Notes: generated by a model from the letters alone, not told the origin. Shown: positions 1 to 8,144, numbered from the stretch's first letter. The stretch: DNA of 34,233 bases from Flavobacterium hibisci (GCF_020026925.1 NZ_JAIQDW010000031.1:1-34233); one strand, 5' to 3'. Made by a program: numbers and translations.

Positions 1-100
1 ATTGCGGCGGGGCTCACCTCTTCCCATCCCGAACAGAGAAGTTAAGCCCGCCTGCGCAGATGGTACTGCAGTTTTGTGGGAGAGTATGTCGTCGCCTTTC
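1..100 (+). rRNA. rrf: 5S ribosomal RNA, 5' end cut off by the window
   Basis: The sequence carries the conserved 5S core: the CCGAACAGAGAAGTTAAGC stretch around 29-48, the CGCCTGCGC segment near 49-57, TGGTACTGC at 61-69 and GGGAGAGTA at 78-86. The molecule is normally about 110 nt. The 5' strand of the terminal helix is missing, so roughly the first 10-15 nt lie outside the window. The 3' end is estimated at about 97-100. A Rho-independent terminator follows at once, so this is probably the last gene of an rRNA operon extending to the left. Confidence 0.93.
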
Positions 101-106
101 TTCAAG

Positions 107-140
107 AACCCTATTCTGGATAAGAATGGGGTTTTTTGTT
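107..140 (+). terminator. Rho-independent terminator of the rRNA operon
   Basis: AACCCTATTC (107-116) pairs with GAATGGGGTT (124-133), with one G-T wobble and a 7-nt loop. A T-run follows at 132-137. It lies a few bases after the 5S 3' end, where an rRNA operon terminator is expected. Confidence 0.85.
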
Positions 141-196
141 TTACAAAAGTTTCTGATTTTAAGTTAGAAAGATGTAATTAAAATCAATTGAATGTT

Positions 197-204
197 TATT
201 TTTG
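197..204 (+). promoter_or_regulatory. TAnnTTTG -7 promoter element for the aminopeptidase gene
   Basis: TATTTTTG matches the Bacteroidota -7 consensus TAnnTTTG exactly. It lies 23 bases before the ATG at 228. No clear -33 TTG is seen at the right distance. Because the element lies inside the possible N-terminal extension from an ATG at 192, it supports the downstream start. Confidence 0.45.
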
Positions 205-227
205 TTATAAATTTCAAACTTATATTA

Positions 228-1880
228 ATGAAAAGTTATATAATTAGTTTTGTTCTCCTATTTATAGTTTTCACTTCAAACTCACAAGGACTTCTCAATA
301 AGTCAGAGAAGATGTTTACGCATCAGGATACTTTGAGAGGAAGTATAACTAAAGAAAGAGCATGGTGGGATTTAAAATATTATCATTTGGATGTAAAGGT
401 AAACCCTACTGATAAAACTATTTCAGGTTTAAATACAATTCGATACACAGTTTTAAACGCGTATAGCAAGATGCAGATTGATTTGCAGGAACCAATGCAA
501 ATATACAAAGTTACCCAAGATGGAAAAGAATTGAAATTTGAAAGAGATGGAAATGCTTTTTTCATTCAGTTAGTTGCTCATCAGAAAGTGCAAGAGGCTA
601 AGGAAATTATTGTTTCTTTTGGTGGAAAGCCTAAAGAAGCGGTTAATCCACCATGGGATGGGGGTATTACCTGGAAAAAAGATAAAAATGGAAAAGACTT
701 TATAGCCTCATCTTGTCAGGGATTGGGTGCTAGTGTTTGGTGGCCCTGTAAAGATCACATGTATGATGAAGTAGAAAATATGTTGATTAGTGTAAATGTT
801 CCCGGGGACTTGACTGATGTTTCGAATGGAAGATTGCAGAGTGTAAAAAAGGAAAAAGACGGAACAAAAACATTCAATTGGTATGTATCTAATCCTATTA
901 ATAATTATGGTGTCAATATCAATATAGGGGATTATGTGAATTTTTCTGAAAAGTATAAAGGAGAGAAGGGTAATTTAGATTGTAACTATTATGTTTTAAG
1001 AGACAATTTAGCATTAGCGAAAGAACAATTTAAAGATGTTCCGAAAATGTTGAAGGCATTCGAAAACTGGTTTGGTCCATACCCTTTTTATGAAGATAGT
1101 TATAAATTGGTTGAAGCACCTTACTTAGGAATGGAACATCAAAGCAGTGTTACTTATGGGAATCAGTATAAAAATGGCTATTTAGGGAATGATTTGAGTG
1201 GAACTGGCTGGGGATTGAAATTTGATTTTATTATTATTCATGAGTCAGGACATGAATGGTTTGCCAATAATATTACCTATAAAGACATTGCAGATATGTG
1301 GATTCATGAGAGTTTCACTAATTATTCAGAAAGCCTTTTTCTGGAATATTATTATGGAAAAGATGCCGGAGCGGAATATGTAATTGGCTGTAGAAAAAAT
1401 ATTGAAAATGATATTCCAATTATTGGAAATTACGATGTAAATAATGAAGGATCAGGTGATATGTATCCAAAAGGGGCAAATATGCTGCATATGATTCGTC
1501 AAATTATTAATGATGATGTGAAATGGAAATCTATTTTAAGAGGACTTAATAGTACGTTTTATCATCAGACGGTTACGTCTAAACAGATTGAAGATTACAT
1601 TAATAGCCAGTCCGGAATTAATTTCAATCGGGTATTTGCACAATATCTAACGACTACCAAAATTCCGGTTTTAGAATATATTTTTAAAGATGGATCGTTT
1701 GGTTATCATTGGTCTAATTGTGTGGCTAAATTTGATATGCCGGTAAAGGTAAAACTAAATGGTGTGGAGACCTGGTTAAAACCAACAACAGAATGGAAGT
1801 CTGAAAAAATAATTGGTGACAGCAGAACTATTGAAGTAAGTAAAGATTTTTATGTAACCAATTCCAATATTACAGAATAG
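228..1880 (+). CDS. Secreted M1-family zinc aminopeptidase
   Basis: A predicted secreted metallopeptidase of the M1 (gluzincin) family that removes N-terminal residues from peptides. From the ATG at 228 (550 aa) it begins with a signal peptide (MKSYIISFVLLFIVFTSNSQ). An ATG at 192 is in frame but would put 12 residues before the signal peptide and overlaps a -7-like element, so it is rejected. The catalytic centre is visible: GMEHQ at about 301-305 stands for the family GxMEN exopeptidase motif, HESGH at 338-342 gives two zinc histidines, and the glutamate in IHESF at 361 is the third ligand, 18 residues after the second histidine. The C-terminal helical domain typical of long M1 enzymes is short here, so this is a compact form. 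It likely works in the periplasm or outside the cell in peptide use. Confidence 0.9.
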   Translation: MKSYIISFVLLFIVFTSNSQGLLNKSEKMFTHQDTLRGSITKERAWWDLKYYHLDVKVNPTDKTISGLNTIRYTVLNAYSKMQIDLQEPMQIYKVTQDGKELKFERDGNAFFIQLVAHQKVQEAKEIIVSFGGKPKEAVNPPWDGGITWKKDKNGKDFIASSCQGLGASVWWPCKDHMYDEVENMLISVNVPGDLTDVSNGRLQSVKKEKDGTKTFNWYVSNPINNYGVNINIGDYVNFSEKYKGEKGNLDCNYYVLRDNLALAKEQFKDVPKMLKAFENWFGPYPFYEDSYKLVEAPYLGMEHQSSVTYGNQYKNGYLGNDLSGTGWGLKFDFIIIHESGHEWFANNITYKDIADMWIHESFTNYSESLFLEYYYGKDAGAEYVIGCRKNIENDIPIIGNYDVNNEGSGDMYPKGANMLHMIRQIINDDVKWKSILRGLNSTFYHQTVTSKQIEDYINSQSGINFNRVFAQYLTTTKIPVLEYIFKDGSFGYHWSNCVAKFDMPVKVKLNGVETWLKPTTEWKSEKIIGDSRTIEVSKDFYVTNSNITE

Positions 1881-1892
1881 ATTTTTCGATGG

Positions 1893-1931
1893 AAAAAAAG
1901 AAGCCCGATAAAATAATTTATCGGGCTTTTT
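1893..1931. terminator. Bidirectional terminator between the aminopeptidase gene and tpiA
   Basis: AGCCCGATA (1902-1910) and TATCGGGCT (1919-1927) form a perfect 9-bp stem with an 8-nt loop. The stem is flanked by an A-run at 1893-1899 and a T-run at 1927-1931. It can therefore end both converging transcripts. Confidence 0.9.
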
Positions 1932-1945
1932 CAATTATTGAATAT

Positions 1946-2698
1946 TTAGATAGCTGTTACGATAGCCAAAAAATCATCTGCTTTTAAAGCTGCACCTCCA
2001 ATTAAACCGCCATCAACATCAGGTTTAGAGAAGATTTCTTTTGCATTTTCCGGTTTTACTGAACCACCGTATAAGATAGAAACTTCATCAGCAATATCAT
2101 TTCCAAAAGCTTTACGAATGGTTTCTCTAATAAATTCGTGCATTTCCTGAGCTTGTTCCGGAGATGCTGTTTCACCAGTTCCAATTGCCCAAACCGGTTC
2201 GTAAGCCAAAACTACATTCGACCACGATTCTTTTGAAATATGAAATATCCCGTCACGTAATTGATTCTCAACAATATTGAAATGATTTTCGGATTGACGA
2301 TCTTTTAATTCTTCTCCAAAACAAAAAATAACAGTCATTTCATGTTTTAATGCAGTATCCACTTTGTTAGCGATTAGTGCATCAGTTTCATTAAAAATAG
2401 CTCTTCTCTCAGAGTGACCTAAAATTACAGTATCAACTCCAATACTTTTTAACATATCAGCAGAAATTTCTCCGGTAAAAGCTCCTCCTTCTGCCTGGTG
2501 AACATTTTGTGCTGAAACACCAATTGGTGTATTTTTTAATTTATTAACTGCGGCAGCTAAATTTACAAATGTTGGTGCTACGATAACCTGAGCATTTGTT
2601 TTTGCTGGTATTTTAGTAATTAATTCGTTTAATAATTCTTCAGTTTGATTGGCATTTTTATGCATTTTCCAATTTCCTGCAACAATTTGTTTTCTCAT
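1946..2698 (-). CDS. tpiA: Triosephosphate isomerase
   Basis: Cytosolic glycolytic enzyme that interconverts dihydroxyacetone phosphate and glyceraldehyde 3-phosphate. The 250-aa length is standard. Catalytic residues are all present: Asn9 and Lys11 in GNWKMH, His95 in LGHSERR and Glu167 in AYEPVWAIGTG. The phosphate-binding loop follows Glu167, and the C-terminal YGGSVKPEN and GGLIGGAAL segments are intact. It lies 46 bp downstream of the thioredoxin-like gene on the same strand, so the two may share a transcript. The end is separated from the converging aminopeptidase gene by a bidirectional terminator. Confidence 0.98.
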   Translation of the reverse strand: MRKQIVAGNWKMHKNANQTEELLNELITKIPAKTNAQVIVAPTFVNLAAAVNKLKNTPIGVSAQNVHQAEGGAFTGEISADMLKSIGVDTVILGHSERRAIFNETDALIANKVDTALKHEMTVIFCFGEELKDRQSENHFNIVENQLRDGIFHISKESWSNVVLAYEPVWAIGTGETASPEQAQEMHEFIRETIRKAFGNDIADEVSILYGGSVKPENAKEIFSKPDVDGGLIGGAALKADDFLAIVTAI

Positions 2699-2744
2699 TT
2701 TGGATAGTATTAATTTTTTTTATAGATTTTAAAGGTTGTTTAAA

Positions 2745-3248
2745 TTATTTAAGACTTTTTAGTGTTTCATTGATTTTCTCAAAATCGGTTTCTATGGCGC
2801 GATAGAGAACAATTTTTCCCGTTTTGTCAATGATGATATATCTTGGAATCCAATCTAAATCAATTGCTTTTCCAAATAGACCTTTCATTCCATCATTCAT
2901 CATATAATGATCGCCTTTCAATTCGTGTTTTTCAATTCCGGCTTTCCATTTCTCAGCTGTTTTATCTGCAGAGATAAATAAATAGGAAACATATGGATTA
3001 TTTGCTTGAAGTTCTTTTAATTTAGGCATTGCTTTTACACAGTCGCCACACCATGAAGCCCAAACTTCAATTACTAAAGTTTTTCCTTTGTATTTTTTTA
3101 AAATATCTTTGAATGTAATCTGACTTTCTTCGACAGATAGTAATTTTTCAGATAAAGCTTCTTTTGAAAAATTTTGTTTCTCCGTTTTTTGAGCGTTTGT
3201 ACATGAGAATGTAGCAAAAGCAATAAGTAATATAACTAATTGTTTCAT
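2745..3248 (-). CDS. TlpA-like thioredoxin-fold lipoprotein
   Basis: A 167-aa periplasmic thiol-disulfide oxidoreductase of the TlpA/ResA type. The N-terminal signal sequence ends in a lipobox with Cys16 (FATFSC), so the protein is probably membrane-anchored by lipid. The active site is WASWCGDC (Cys67 and Cys70), and the cis-proline loop is at WIPRY (Pro135). The segment DKTGKIVLYRA matches the end of the thioredoxin fold. Such proteins keep cysteines of envelope or cytochrome-maturation proteins reduced; the partner here is unknown. It precedes tpiA on the same strand and has a TAnnTTTG element about 17 bp before its start. Confidence 0.9.
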   Translation of the reverse strand: MKQLVILLIAFATFSCTNAQKTEKQNFSKEALSEKLLSVEESQITFKDILKKYKGKTLVIEVWASWCGDCVKAMPKLKELQANNPYVSYLFISADKTAEKWKAGIEKHELKGDHYMMNDGMKGLFGKAIDLDWIPRYIIIDKTGKIVLYRAIETDFEKINETLKSLK

Positions 3249-3264
3249 TTTTATATGTTTTAAA

Positions 3265-3272
3265 CAAAGTTA
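3265..3272 (-). promoter_or_regulatory. TAnnTTTG -7 element for the thioredoxin-tpiA unit
   Basis: Read on the minus strand this is TAACTTTG, an exact TAnnTTTG match, 17 bp before the start codon at 3248. A convincing -33 TTG is not seen. Confidence 0.45.
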
Positions 3273-3567
3273 AACAAACTAATTGAAACAGAAATGCAGA
3301 TTATAAAAATTCATAAAACATGCAGTTTTATATTGAAAAAGGCAAAAATTGTTTAGTAAAGAAAAAATGAAATCGTAATAGTTATGTCCGAAATTTTATT
3401 TTTTTGATAATTCTATAAATCAACTTTGAAGCAAAAGATTATTTATTAGTTTTTTTATTCAAAAAATGGAAAACAATCGCCAAAAAAGATTGAAATATGT
3501 TTAAATGTTAGTTTTAAAAGAATTGAGTAAGAAATATAATTCTCTCCCTCATCTTTTCAAAATTGGT

Positions 3568-3575
3568 TATATTTG
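3568..3575 (+). promoter_or_regulatory. TAnnTTTG -7 element for the adenosine-deaminase-like gene
   Basis: TATATTTG matches the Bacteroidota -7 consensus and lies 21 bp before the ATG at 3597. The -33 element is not obvious, so the call rests on one box and its position. Confidence 0.5.
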
Positions 3576-3596
3576 CATGTAATTTAAACTTAGAGT

Positions 3597-5015
3597 ATGA
3601 CGAGGATAATTACACTTTTCTGTTTTCTGATAATACAATTAAATTTTTCTCAATCTGCGGATAGTTATTTGGAAAGAATCAGAAACAATGAGGCTGCCTT
3701 AACGGCTTTTTTTCAGCAAATGCCAAAAGGGGGCGATTTACACCATCATTTTTCAGGGTCTGTTTATGCTGAACCTCTTTTAGAAAGAGTTATTGCAGAA
3801 GATTTTTATCTGAATTTAGAAACGATGGAAGTTTCCAAAATAAAACCGGCAAAAGGGAACTGGGAAACTCTTTCATCATTAAGAAACACTGGAAAGCTTT
3901 CATTTTACAAACAGCAGATAATGCAAACCTGGTCTGCTAAAGACTTTAATGGTGTGTCAGTTCCATCTGATGATTTGTTTTTTGATTCTTTTGAAAAGTT
4001 TTTTCCTGCTATTGAAGGTCATTTTGCAGAAGGCTTAACAGAGCTAAAAAACCGTGCACTTTCTGAAAATGTAAGTTATATTGAAACACAATTGTCTACA
4101 ATCCCGTGTGATATGAAAGTTGATGATCTGAATGATTTCAATTTAAAACTTCGTGACGCTTCGGTTAAAAAAGATGAAAAAGCTGTTTTAAAGCTTCTTG
4201 ACGATTTGTATAAAAACTTAGAAAAAAGAAATGCTAAAAAATATGCGGAAGATTTTAATAGCAATTTTATATCAAAACTTCACCAAGATTTAAAAATTGA
4301 TGATGACCGATTTAAAATGCGTTATCAAAATTTCGTATTGCGTTTTATGGAACCTGTTGATTTATTTAAAAATCTTATGATTGCTTTTATTTCTGCAAAT
4401 GAAAGTAAACTCGTTGCGGGAGTAAATATTGTCTCTCCAGAAGACGGTGAAACTTCAATGAAAGATTATTGGCTCCATATGGTGATGTTTAAGTATTGCC
4501 ATTCGCGTTTTCCAGATGTTAAATATACGCTTCATGCTGGTGAATTGACATTGGGATTAGTACAGCCCGAAGAATTAACATGGCATATTAATTCGGCAAT
4601 TTATGTTGCGGGGGCTAATAGAATTGGTCACGGAGTTGATATTGCTTATGAAGCAAATTCGTATGATTTATTGCGGTATATGGCGAAAAATAATATTCCG
4701 ATTGAGATCAATTTAGCCAGTAACGAATTTATTTTGAAAGTAAAGGAGGGAAGACATCCGTTTACACTTTATAAAGAGTTTAATGTGCCAATTGTAATTA
4801 GTACAGATGATGCGGGAATTTTAAGGACCAATATGACAGAACAATATGTCCTGTTGGCAAAAAGATACCCGGACGTTTCATACGAAACGATAAAGCAGTA
4901 TGTCTACAACAGTATTAATTACAGTTTTATCCAGGATGCATCTGTAAAAAAAGAATTACTGAAAGATTTAGATATGAGATTTAAAATATTTGAAAATCAA
5001 TTTTCTAAAAAGTAA
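3597..5015 (+). CDS. Secreted adenosine deaminase-family amidohydrolase
   Basis: A 472-aa metal-dependent deaminase of the adenosine/AMP deaminase superfamily, likely converting adenosine-type nucleosides to inosine. Residues 1-20 are a signal peptide ending in FSQS, so it is exported, like eukaryotic secreted ADGF/CECR1 enzymes. Zinc-site motifs are in order: PKGGDLHHHFSG (His49, His51), TLHAGE (His313, Glu316), RIGHGVD (His345) and ISTDDAG (Asp404, Asp405). It is longer than cytosolic Add (about 330 aa) because of a helical insertion between about 170 and 260. The next gene, a chromate-type regulator, starts only 3 bp after its stop, so the two are probably co-transcribed. The exact substrate is not shown by sequence. 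Confidence 0.9.
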   Translation: MTRIITLFCFLIIQLNFSQSADSYLERIRNNEAALTAFFQQMPKGGDLHHHFSGSVYAEPLLERVIAEDFYLNLETMEVSKIKPAKGNWETLSSLRNTGKLSFYKQQIMQTWSAKDFNGVSVPSDDLFFDSFEKFFPAIEGHFAEGLTELKNRALSENVSYIETQLSTIPCDMKVDDLNDFNLKLRDASVKKDEKAVLKLLDDLYKNLEKRNAKKYAEDFNSNFISKLHQDLKIDDDRFKMRYQNFVLRFMEPVDLFKNLMIAFISANESKLVAGVNIVSPEDGETSMKDYWLHMVMFKYCHSRFPDVKYTLHAGELTLGLVQPEELTWHINSAIYVAGANRIGHGVDIAYEANSYDLLRYMAKNNIPIEINLASNEFILKVKEGRHPFTLYKEFNVPIVISTDDAGILRTNMTEQYVLLAKRYPDVSYETIKQYVYNSINYSFIQDASVKKELLKDLDMRFKIFENQFSKK

Positions 5016-5018
5016 TAA

Positions 5019-5867
5019 ATGAAATGGATTACACGCGAGCGTCCTAAAATAGACCGATTGGCTTGTCCGTGGCTTATTCAGAAATTTGTCGATTCTGACG
5101 CAGAATTTATTTATGTTCCTTTTGATAAAGTTATTGAAGAGGGAGTAAAATTAAATGCGATTCCGTTTGATATTCCTGAAGTTGAATATACGCATTATGA
5201 AGATCAGTGTACATTTGACTATATAATTAAAAAGCATAAAATTGATGATCCTGCTATTGCTGTAATTTCAAAAATAGTCAGGGGTGCAGATACTGACAGG
5301 CATGATATAGCGAATGAAGCTGCAGGTCTTTGGGCTATTTCTGCAGGATTAGCGTACAATATTACTGATGATGCAAAGCTTTTAGAAATAGGTATGGTGA
5401 TTTATGATGGTTTGTATAGCTGGGCTTCTCATCTGTATAATCAAAAGCATCTTCAAAACAGCCCTTTTGAAAATTTGCTACATGAAGTCTATATTAAGTT
5501 TTTAAAAACAAATAAAAAAGAGAAAAAGAAAGTTCCGAGTTGGGTAAATGAATTAAAAGAAATGATTCAGGATCAGATTGATGCTCAGTTTACCTTCGAC
5601 CTTAAAAAAATATCAACCGATTTAGAACTGAATCCTTCTTATTTGTCGCGAGAGTTTTCTAAATATTTTGAAGATCTCAATTTTGGGGATTACATTAGGA
5701 AAATCCGAATTGAAAAGGCTATAAATCTTATTCAGAATTCAAATTATACCTTAACTGAAATTTCTTATTTGACAGGGTTTTCAGATCAGAGTCATTTCAC
5801 CAGGATTTTTAAACTTCATACAGGTGAAAATCCTTCTTCATTTAGAAAAAAAATAACAAAAAAGTAA
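5019..5867 (+). CDS. ChrB-domain / AraC-type HTH fusion regulator
   Basis: A 282-aa fusion. Residues 1 to about 150 match the C-terminal chromate-resistance domain of ChrB: WITRERPKIDRLACPWLI at 3-20, the IPFDIPEVEYTH stretch at 48-59, CTFDYII at 64-70, VRGADTDRHD at 87-96 and a GMVIYDGLYSW segment near 125-135. Residues about 175-280 are an AraC/XylS two-helix-turn-helix DNA-binding domain, including the GFSDQSHFTRIFKLHTGENP signature at 253-272. In proteobacterial ChrB the DNA-binding part is N-terminal and of another type, so this looks like an independent sensor-HTH pairing. The position 5' of chrA suggests that it senses chromate or a related oxyanion and controls the transporter. Effector and sign of regulation are inferred. 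It starts 3 bp after the deaminase gene. Confidence 0.88.
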   Translation: MKWITRERPKIDRLACPWLIQKFVDSDAEFIYVPFDKVIEEGVKLNAIPFDIPEVEYTHYEDQCTFDYIIKKHKIDDPAIAVISKIVRGADTDRHDIANEAAGLWAISAGLAYNITDDAKLLEIGMVIYDGLYSWASHLYNQKHLQNSPFENLLHEVYIKFLKTNKKEKKKVPSWVNELKEMIQDQIDAQFTFDLKKISTDLELNPSYLSREFSKYFEDLNFGDYIRKIRIEKAINLIQNSNYTLTEISYLTGFSDQSHFTRIFKLHTGENPSSFRKKITKK

Positions 5868-5896
5868 TTCAGATACAAAACGTAAATAGTATTCTA

Positions 5897-5925
5897 TTTG
5901 ATGCTTTCTGAGCTCCGTAGCTTTG
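5897..5925 (+). promoter_or_regulatory. Bacteroidota-type promoter of the OMP-chrA unit
   Basis: TTTG at 5897-5900 and TAGCTTTG at 5918-5925 are separated by 17 bp. This matches the Bacteroidota sigma-A promoter (TTTG, 17-23 bp, TAnnTTTG) in both boxes. It lies 25 bp before the ATG at 5950, so it should drive the small outer-membrane protein gene and chrA separately from the regulator gene. Confidence 0.8.
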
Positions 5926-5949
5926 TTTAAATTAATTAAACAAACCAAA

Positions 5950-6447
5950 ATGACACGGATTACAAGATTTATTTTTCTTTTTTTACTATTTTTTAAAACG
6001 GCTTATTCCCAAACTACTTTCCCAAAAATAAATGGTTATGTGGGTATTATGCATCCAATTATTACTTTAAGTAATGAGGAAACAACAACTAATTTTGACG
6101 GACATTATGTTGTTTCTTTTCCAATGGGAATTAATTTATGGAAAACATCCAAACTAGGTTTTTCTTTCGAAATTGTTCCAACAATCAAAGATGAAGGCGG
6201 AGTAAGCAAATCAAATAATTTAACCTTTCATCCTGGAGTTTTGGTTCCTTTGGGGAGTGGATTTTCTTTTGCAGGCAGAATTGCTTTTGAAATTTCCGGC
6301 AGATATGGTTTTACTCCTGTCTTCAATAAGACACTTATTAAAAGTGAAAACTGCAGTTATTATGCTGCTTTGCCTTTACCTGCGCGATTTGGTAACGATA
6401 AGCCCGCGACATTTACAATTGGATTTCAATTGGGAGTTTTATTTTAA
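5950..6447 (+). CDS. Small predicted outer-membrane beta-barrel protein upstream of chrA
   Basis: A 165-aa exported protein without a family I can name. The ATG at 5950 gives a clean signal peptide (MTRITRFIFLFLLFFKTAYSQ). The earlier TTG at 5923 overlaps the promoter -7 box and is rejected. The mature part has alternating polar/hydrophobic strands with glycine and aromatic residues (for example FDGHYVVSFPMGINLW, FTIGFQLGVLF) and ends in a hydrophobic strand with a terminal Phe, as in outer-membrane barrels. Its short length suggests an 8-strand barrel or a partial one. It lies 11 bp before chrA and shares its promoter, so a role near chromate transport is possible but only inferred from position. 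Confidence 0.75.
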   Translation: MTRITRFIFLFLLFFKTAYSQTTFPKINGYVGIMHPIITLSNEETTTNFDGHYVVSFPMGINLWKTSKLGFSFEIVPTIKDEGGVSKSNNLTFHPGVLVPLGSGFSFAGRIAFEISGRYGFTPVFNKTLIKSENCSYYAALPLPARFGNDKPATFTIGFQLGVLF

Positions 6448-6458
6448 AGAGGATTGAC

Positions 6459-7625
6459 ATGATAGAAAAACCAACTTATACTCTACGACAGCTTGTATAC
6501 TATTTTTTTAAACTGGGAATGACCGGATTTGGAGGGCCTGTCGCCTTAGTAGGATATATGCATGAAGATTTAGTAGAAAAACGTAAATGGGTTTCTGAGG
6601 AGAACTATAAAGAAGGTCTGGCATTAGCACAACTGGCTCCAGGGCCTTTGGCTGCGCAGCTTGGTATTTATTTAGGATTTTTGCATTATCGAATTTTAGG
6701 TGCTACACTGGCCGGATTAGTTTTTATAATTCCTTCATTTATTATTGTGCTCTTATTGAGTATTACTTATACTTTGTACGGCGGGCTCTCGTGGCTGCAA
6801 GCTATATTCTATGGTGTTGGCGCGGCAGTAATTGGTATTATTGTAATGAGTTCTTATAAGCTTACGCAGAAATCCATTGGAAAATTTACATTAGAATCGC
6901 TAAAAAACAATTGGGTTTTATGGATTGTATTTGGAATTTCTTTGGGGATAACATTGATTACAAAACAAGAACATATTTTATTATTTATTTGTGCTGGTCT
7001 TGTGTATATGGCTTATAAATCCCCTGGAAGTTTTTGGAGAGCGAAAAAAACATATTCTTTTTTTATGCTCTATCCTTTATTTTTTAATGGAGAACTGACA
7101 ATTTTAGAAAAAATTGCCATTTTCTTTATTAAGGCCGGTGCCTTTGTATTTGGAAGTGGTTTAGCGATAATTCCTTTTTTATATGCAGGTGTAGTAGCAG
7201 AAAATCATTGGCTCACAGAACAGCAATTTCTTGATGCTGTTGCCATAGCAATGATTACTCCAGGTCCGGTAGTAATTACAGTTGCTTTTATAGGATATAT
7301 TGTTGCCGGATTTTCAGGTGCATGTGTATCTTCGTTGGCGACATTTCTGCCATGTTATTTATTTACAGTTATTCCTGCTCCTTACTTTCATAAAATTGCA
7401 AAAAATGAATCTATAAAAAATTTTGTTACGGGAATTACAGCAGCAGTTGTTGGGGCATTAGTGGGAGCTGTGGTTATAATAGCATCAAGAAGTATAGTTG
7501 ACATATCCACTGCATTAATTGCAATTCTGACTATTTTTGCTTTGATATTTATAAAAAAAATAGCAGAGCCGGTTATCATTTTAATAGCTGCATTTTTAGG
7601 TATACTAATAAAATTAATGCTATAG
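6459..7625 (+). CDS. chrA: Chromate transporter ChrA, two-domain (CHR family)
   Basis: A 388-aa inner-membrane protein of the long (bidomain) CHR family, which exports chromate or, in some members, other oxyanions. The two homologous halves are visible. The first has GFGGP at 23-27 and QLAPGP at 58-63; the second has FGSGLAIIPF at 231-240 and ITPGP at 266-270. Each is followed by glycine-rich membrane helices, with around ten predicted in total. It follows the small outer-membrane protein by 11 bp under the same promoter, and a ChrB-like regulator is encoded upstream. Specificity for chromate rests on the family and this neighbour. Confidence 0.93.
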   Translation: MIEKPTYTLRQLVYYFFKLGMTGFGGPVALVGYMHEDLVEKRKWVSEENYKEGLALAQLAPGPLAAQLGIYLGFLHYRILGATLAGLVFIIPSFIIVLLLSITYTLYGGLSWLQAIFYGVGAAVIGIIVMSSYKLTQKSIGKFTLESLKNNWVLWIVFGISLGITLITKQEHILLFICAGLVYMAYKSPGSFWRAKKTYSFFMLYPLFFNGELTILEKIAIFFIKAGAFVFGSGLAIIPFLYAGVVAENHWLTEQQFLDAVAIAMITPGPVVITVAFIGYIVAGFSGACVSSLATFLPCYLFTVIPAPYFHKIAKNESIKNFVTGITAAVVGALVGAVVIIASRSIVDISTALIAILTIFALIFIKKIAEPVIILIAAFLGILIKLML

Positions 7626-7640
7626 ACTTCAAATCATTTT

Positions 7641-7648
7641 TATCTTTG
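7641..7648 (+). promoter_or_regulatory. TAnnTTTG -7 element for rlmH
   Basis: TATCTTTG matches the -7 consensus exactly and lies 22 bp before the rlmH ATG. No clear TTG is seen at the -33 distance. Confidence 0.45.
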
Positions 7649-7670
7649 CTGTTCAGAAATCAATTTAAAA

Positions 7671-8144
7671 ATGAATATAAAACTTATCGCCATTGGCAAA
7701 ACCGATAATAAATCATTACAAACTTTAATTGACGATTATACAAAAAGACTGTCGTTTTATATCAAATTTGATTTAGAAATCATTCCTGATATTAAGAATG
7801 TAAAGAACTTATCTGAAAGCCAGCAAAAAGAGAAAGAAGGAGAGTTGATTTTATCTAAATTAACGCCAACAGACCAACTCATTTTATTGGATGAAAACGG
7901 AAAAAACTTCTCTAGTGTTGGCTTTTCTGAAGAATTGCAGAAGAAGATGAATTCCGGAATTAAAACACTTGTTTTTGTAATCGGTGGACCGTATGGGTTT
8001 TCAGAAACGGTTTATGGCAAGGCGCAAGGTAAAATTTCGCTTTCACTAATGACCTTTTCACATCAGATGGTCCGTTTGTTTTTTATAGAACAATTATACA
8101 GAGGTTTTACGATTTTAAGAAATGAACCTTATCATCATCAATAA
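7671..8144 (+). CDS. rlmH: 23S rRNA (pseudouridine1915-N3)-methyltransferase RlmH
   Basis: A 157-aa SPOUT-class methyltransferase that methylates N3 of pseudouridine 1915 in helix 69 of 23S rRNA, using SAM, on the assembled ribosome. The trefoil-knot SAM site is visible as FVIGGPYGF at 102-110 and ISLSLMTFSHQMVR at 122-135. The C terminus ends NEPYHHQ, the conserved YHH tail that contacts the substrate. Length and start match the family. It has its own -7-like element. Confidence 0.97.
   Translation: MNIKLIAIGKTDNKSLQTLIDDYTKRLSFYIKFDLEIIPDIKNVKNLSESQQKEKEGELILSKLTPTDQLILLDENGKNFSSVGFSEELQKKMNSGIKTLVFVIGGPYGFSETVYGKAQGKISLSLMTFSHQMVRLFFIEQLYRGFTILRNEPYHHQ

Larger units (their letters stand above)
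3249..3596. other. Divergent intergenic region with two promoters
   Basis: This 348-bp, very AT-rich spacer separates two divergently transcribed genes. It holds a -7-like element facing left (3265-3272) and one facing right (3568-3575). A weak 7-bp hairpin lies at 3313-3331 (ATAAAAC, loop ATGCA, GTTTTAT). A 12-codon reading frame at 3466-3504 has no support as a gene. Nothing else is recognisable. Confidence 0.6.

Noticed and set aside
192..227. Upstream in-frame ATG extending the aminopeptidase by 12 residues
   Set aside because: It precedes a complete signal peptide and overlaps a TAnnTTTG -7 element at 197-204.
3421..3428. CAACTTTG, a near match to TAnnTTTG
   Set aside because: The first base differs, the TTTG upstream is too close (14 bp), and no gene starts soon after.
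3466..3504. A 12-codon reading frame (MENNRQKRLKYV) in the divergent spacer
   Set aside because: Too short to support. It looks slightly like the start of RbfA proteins, but no continuation is found in any frame.
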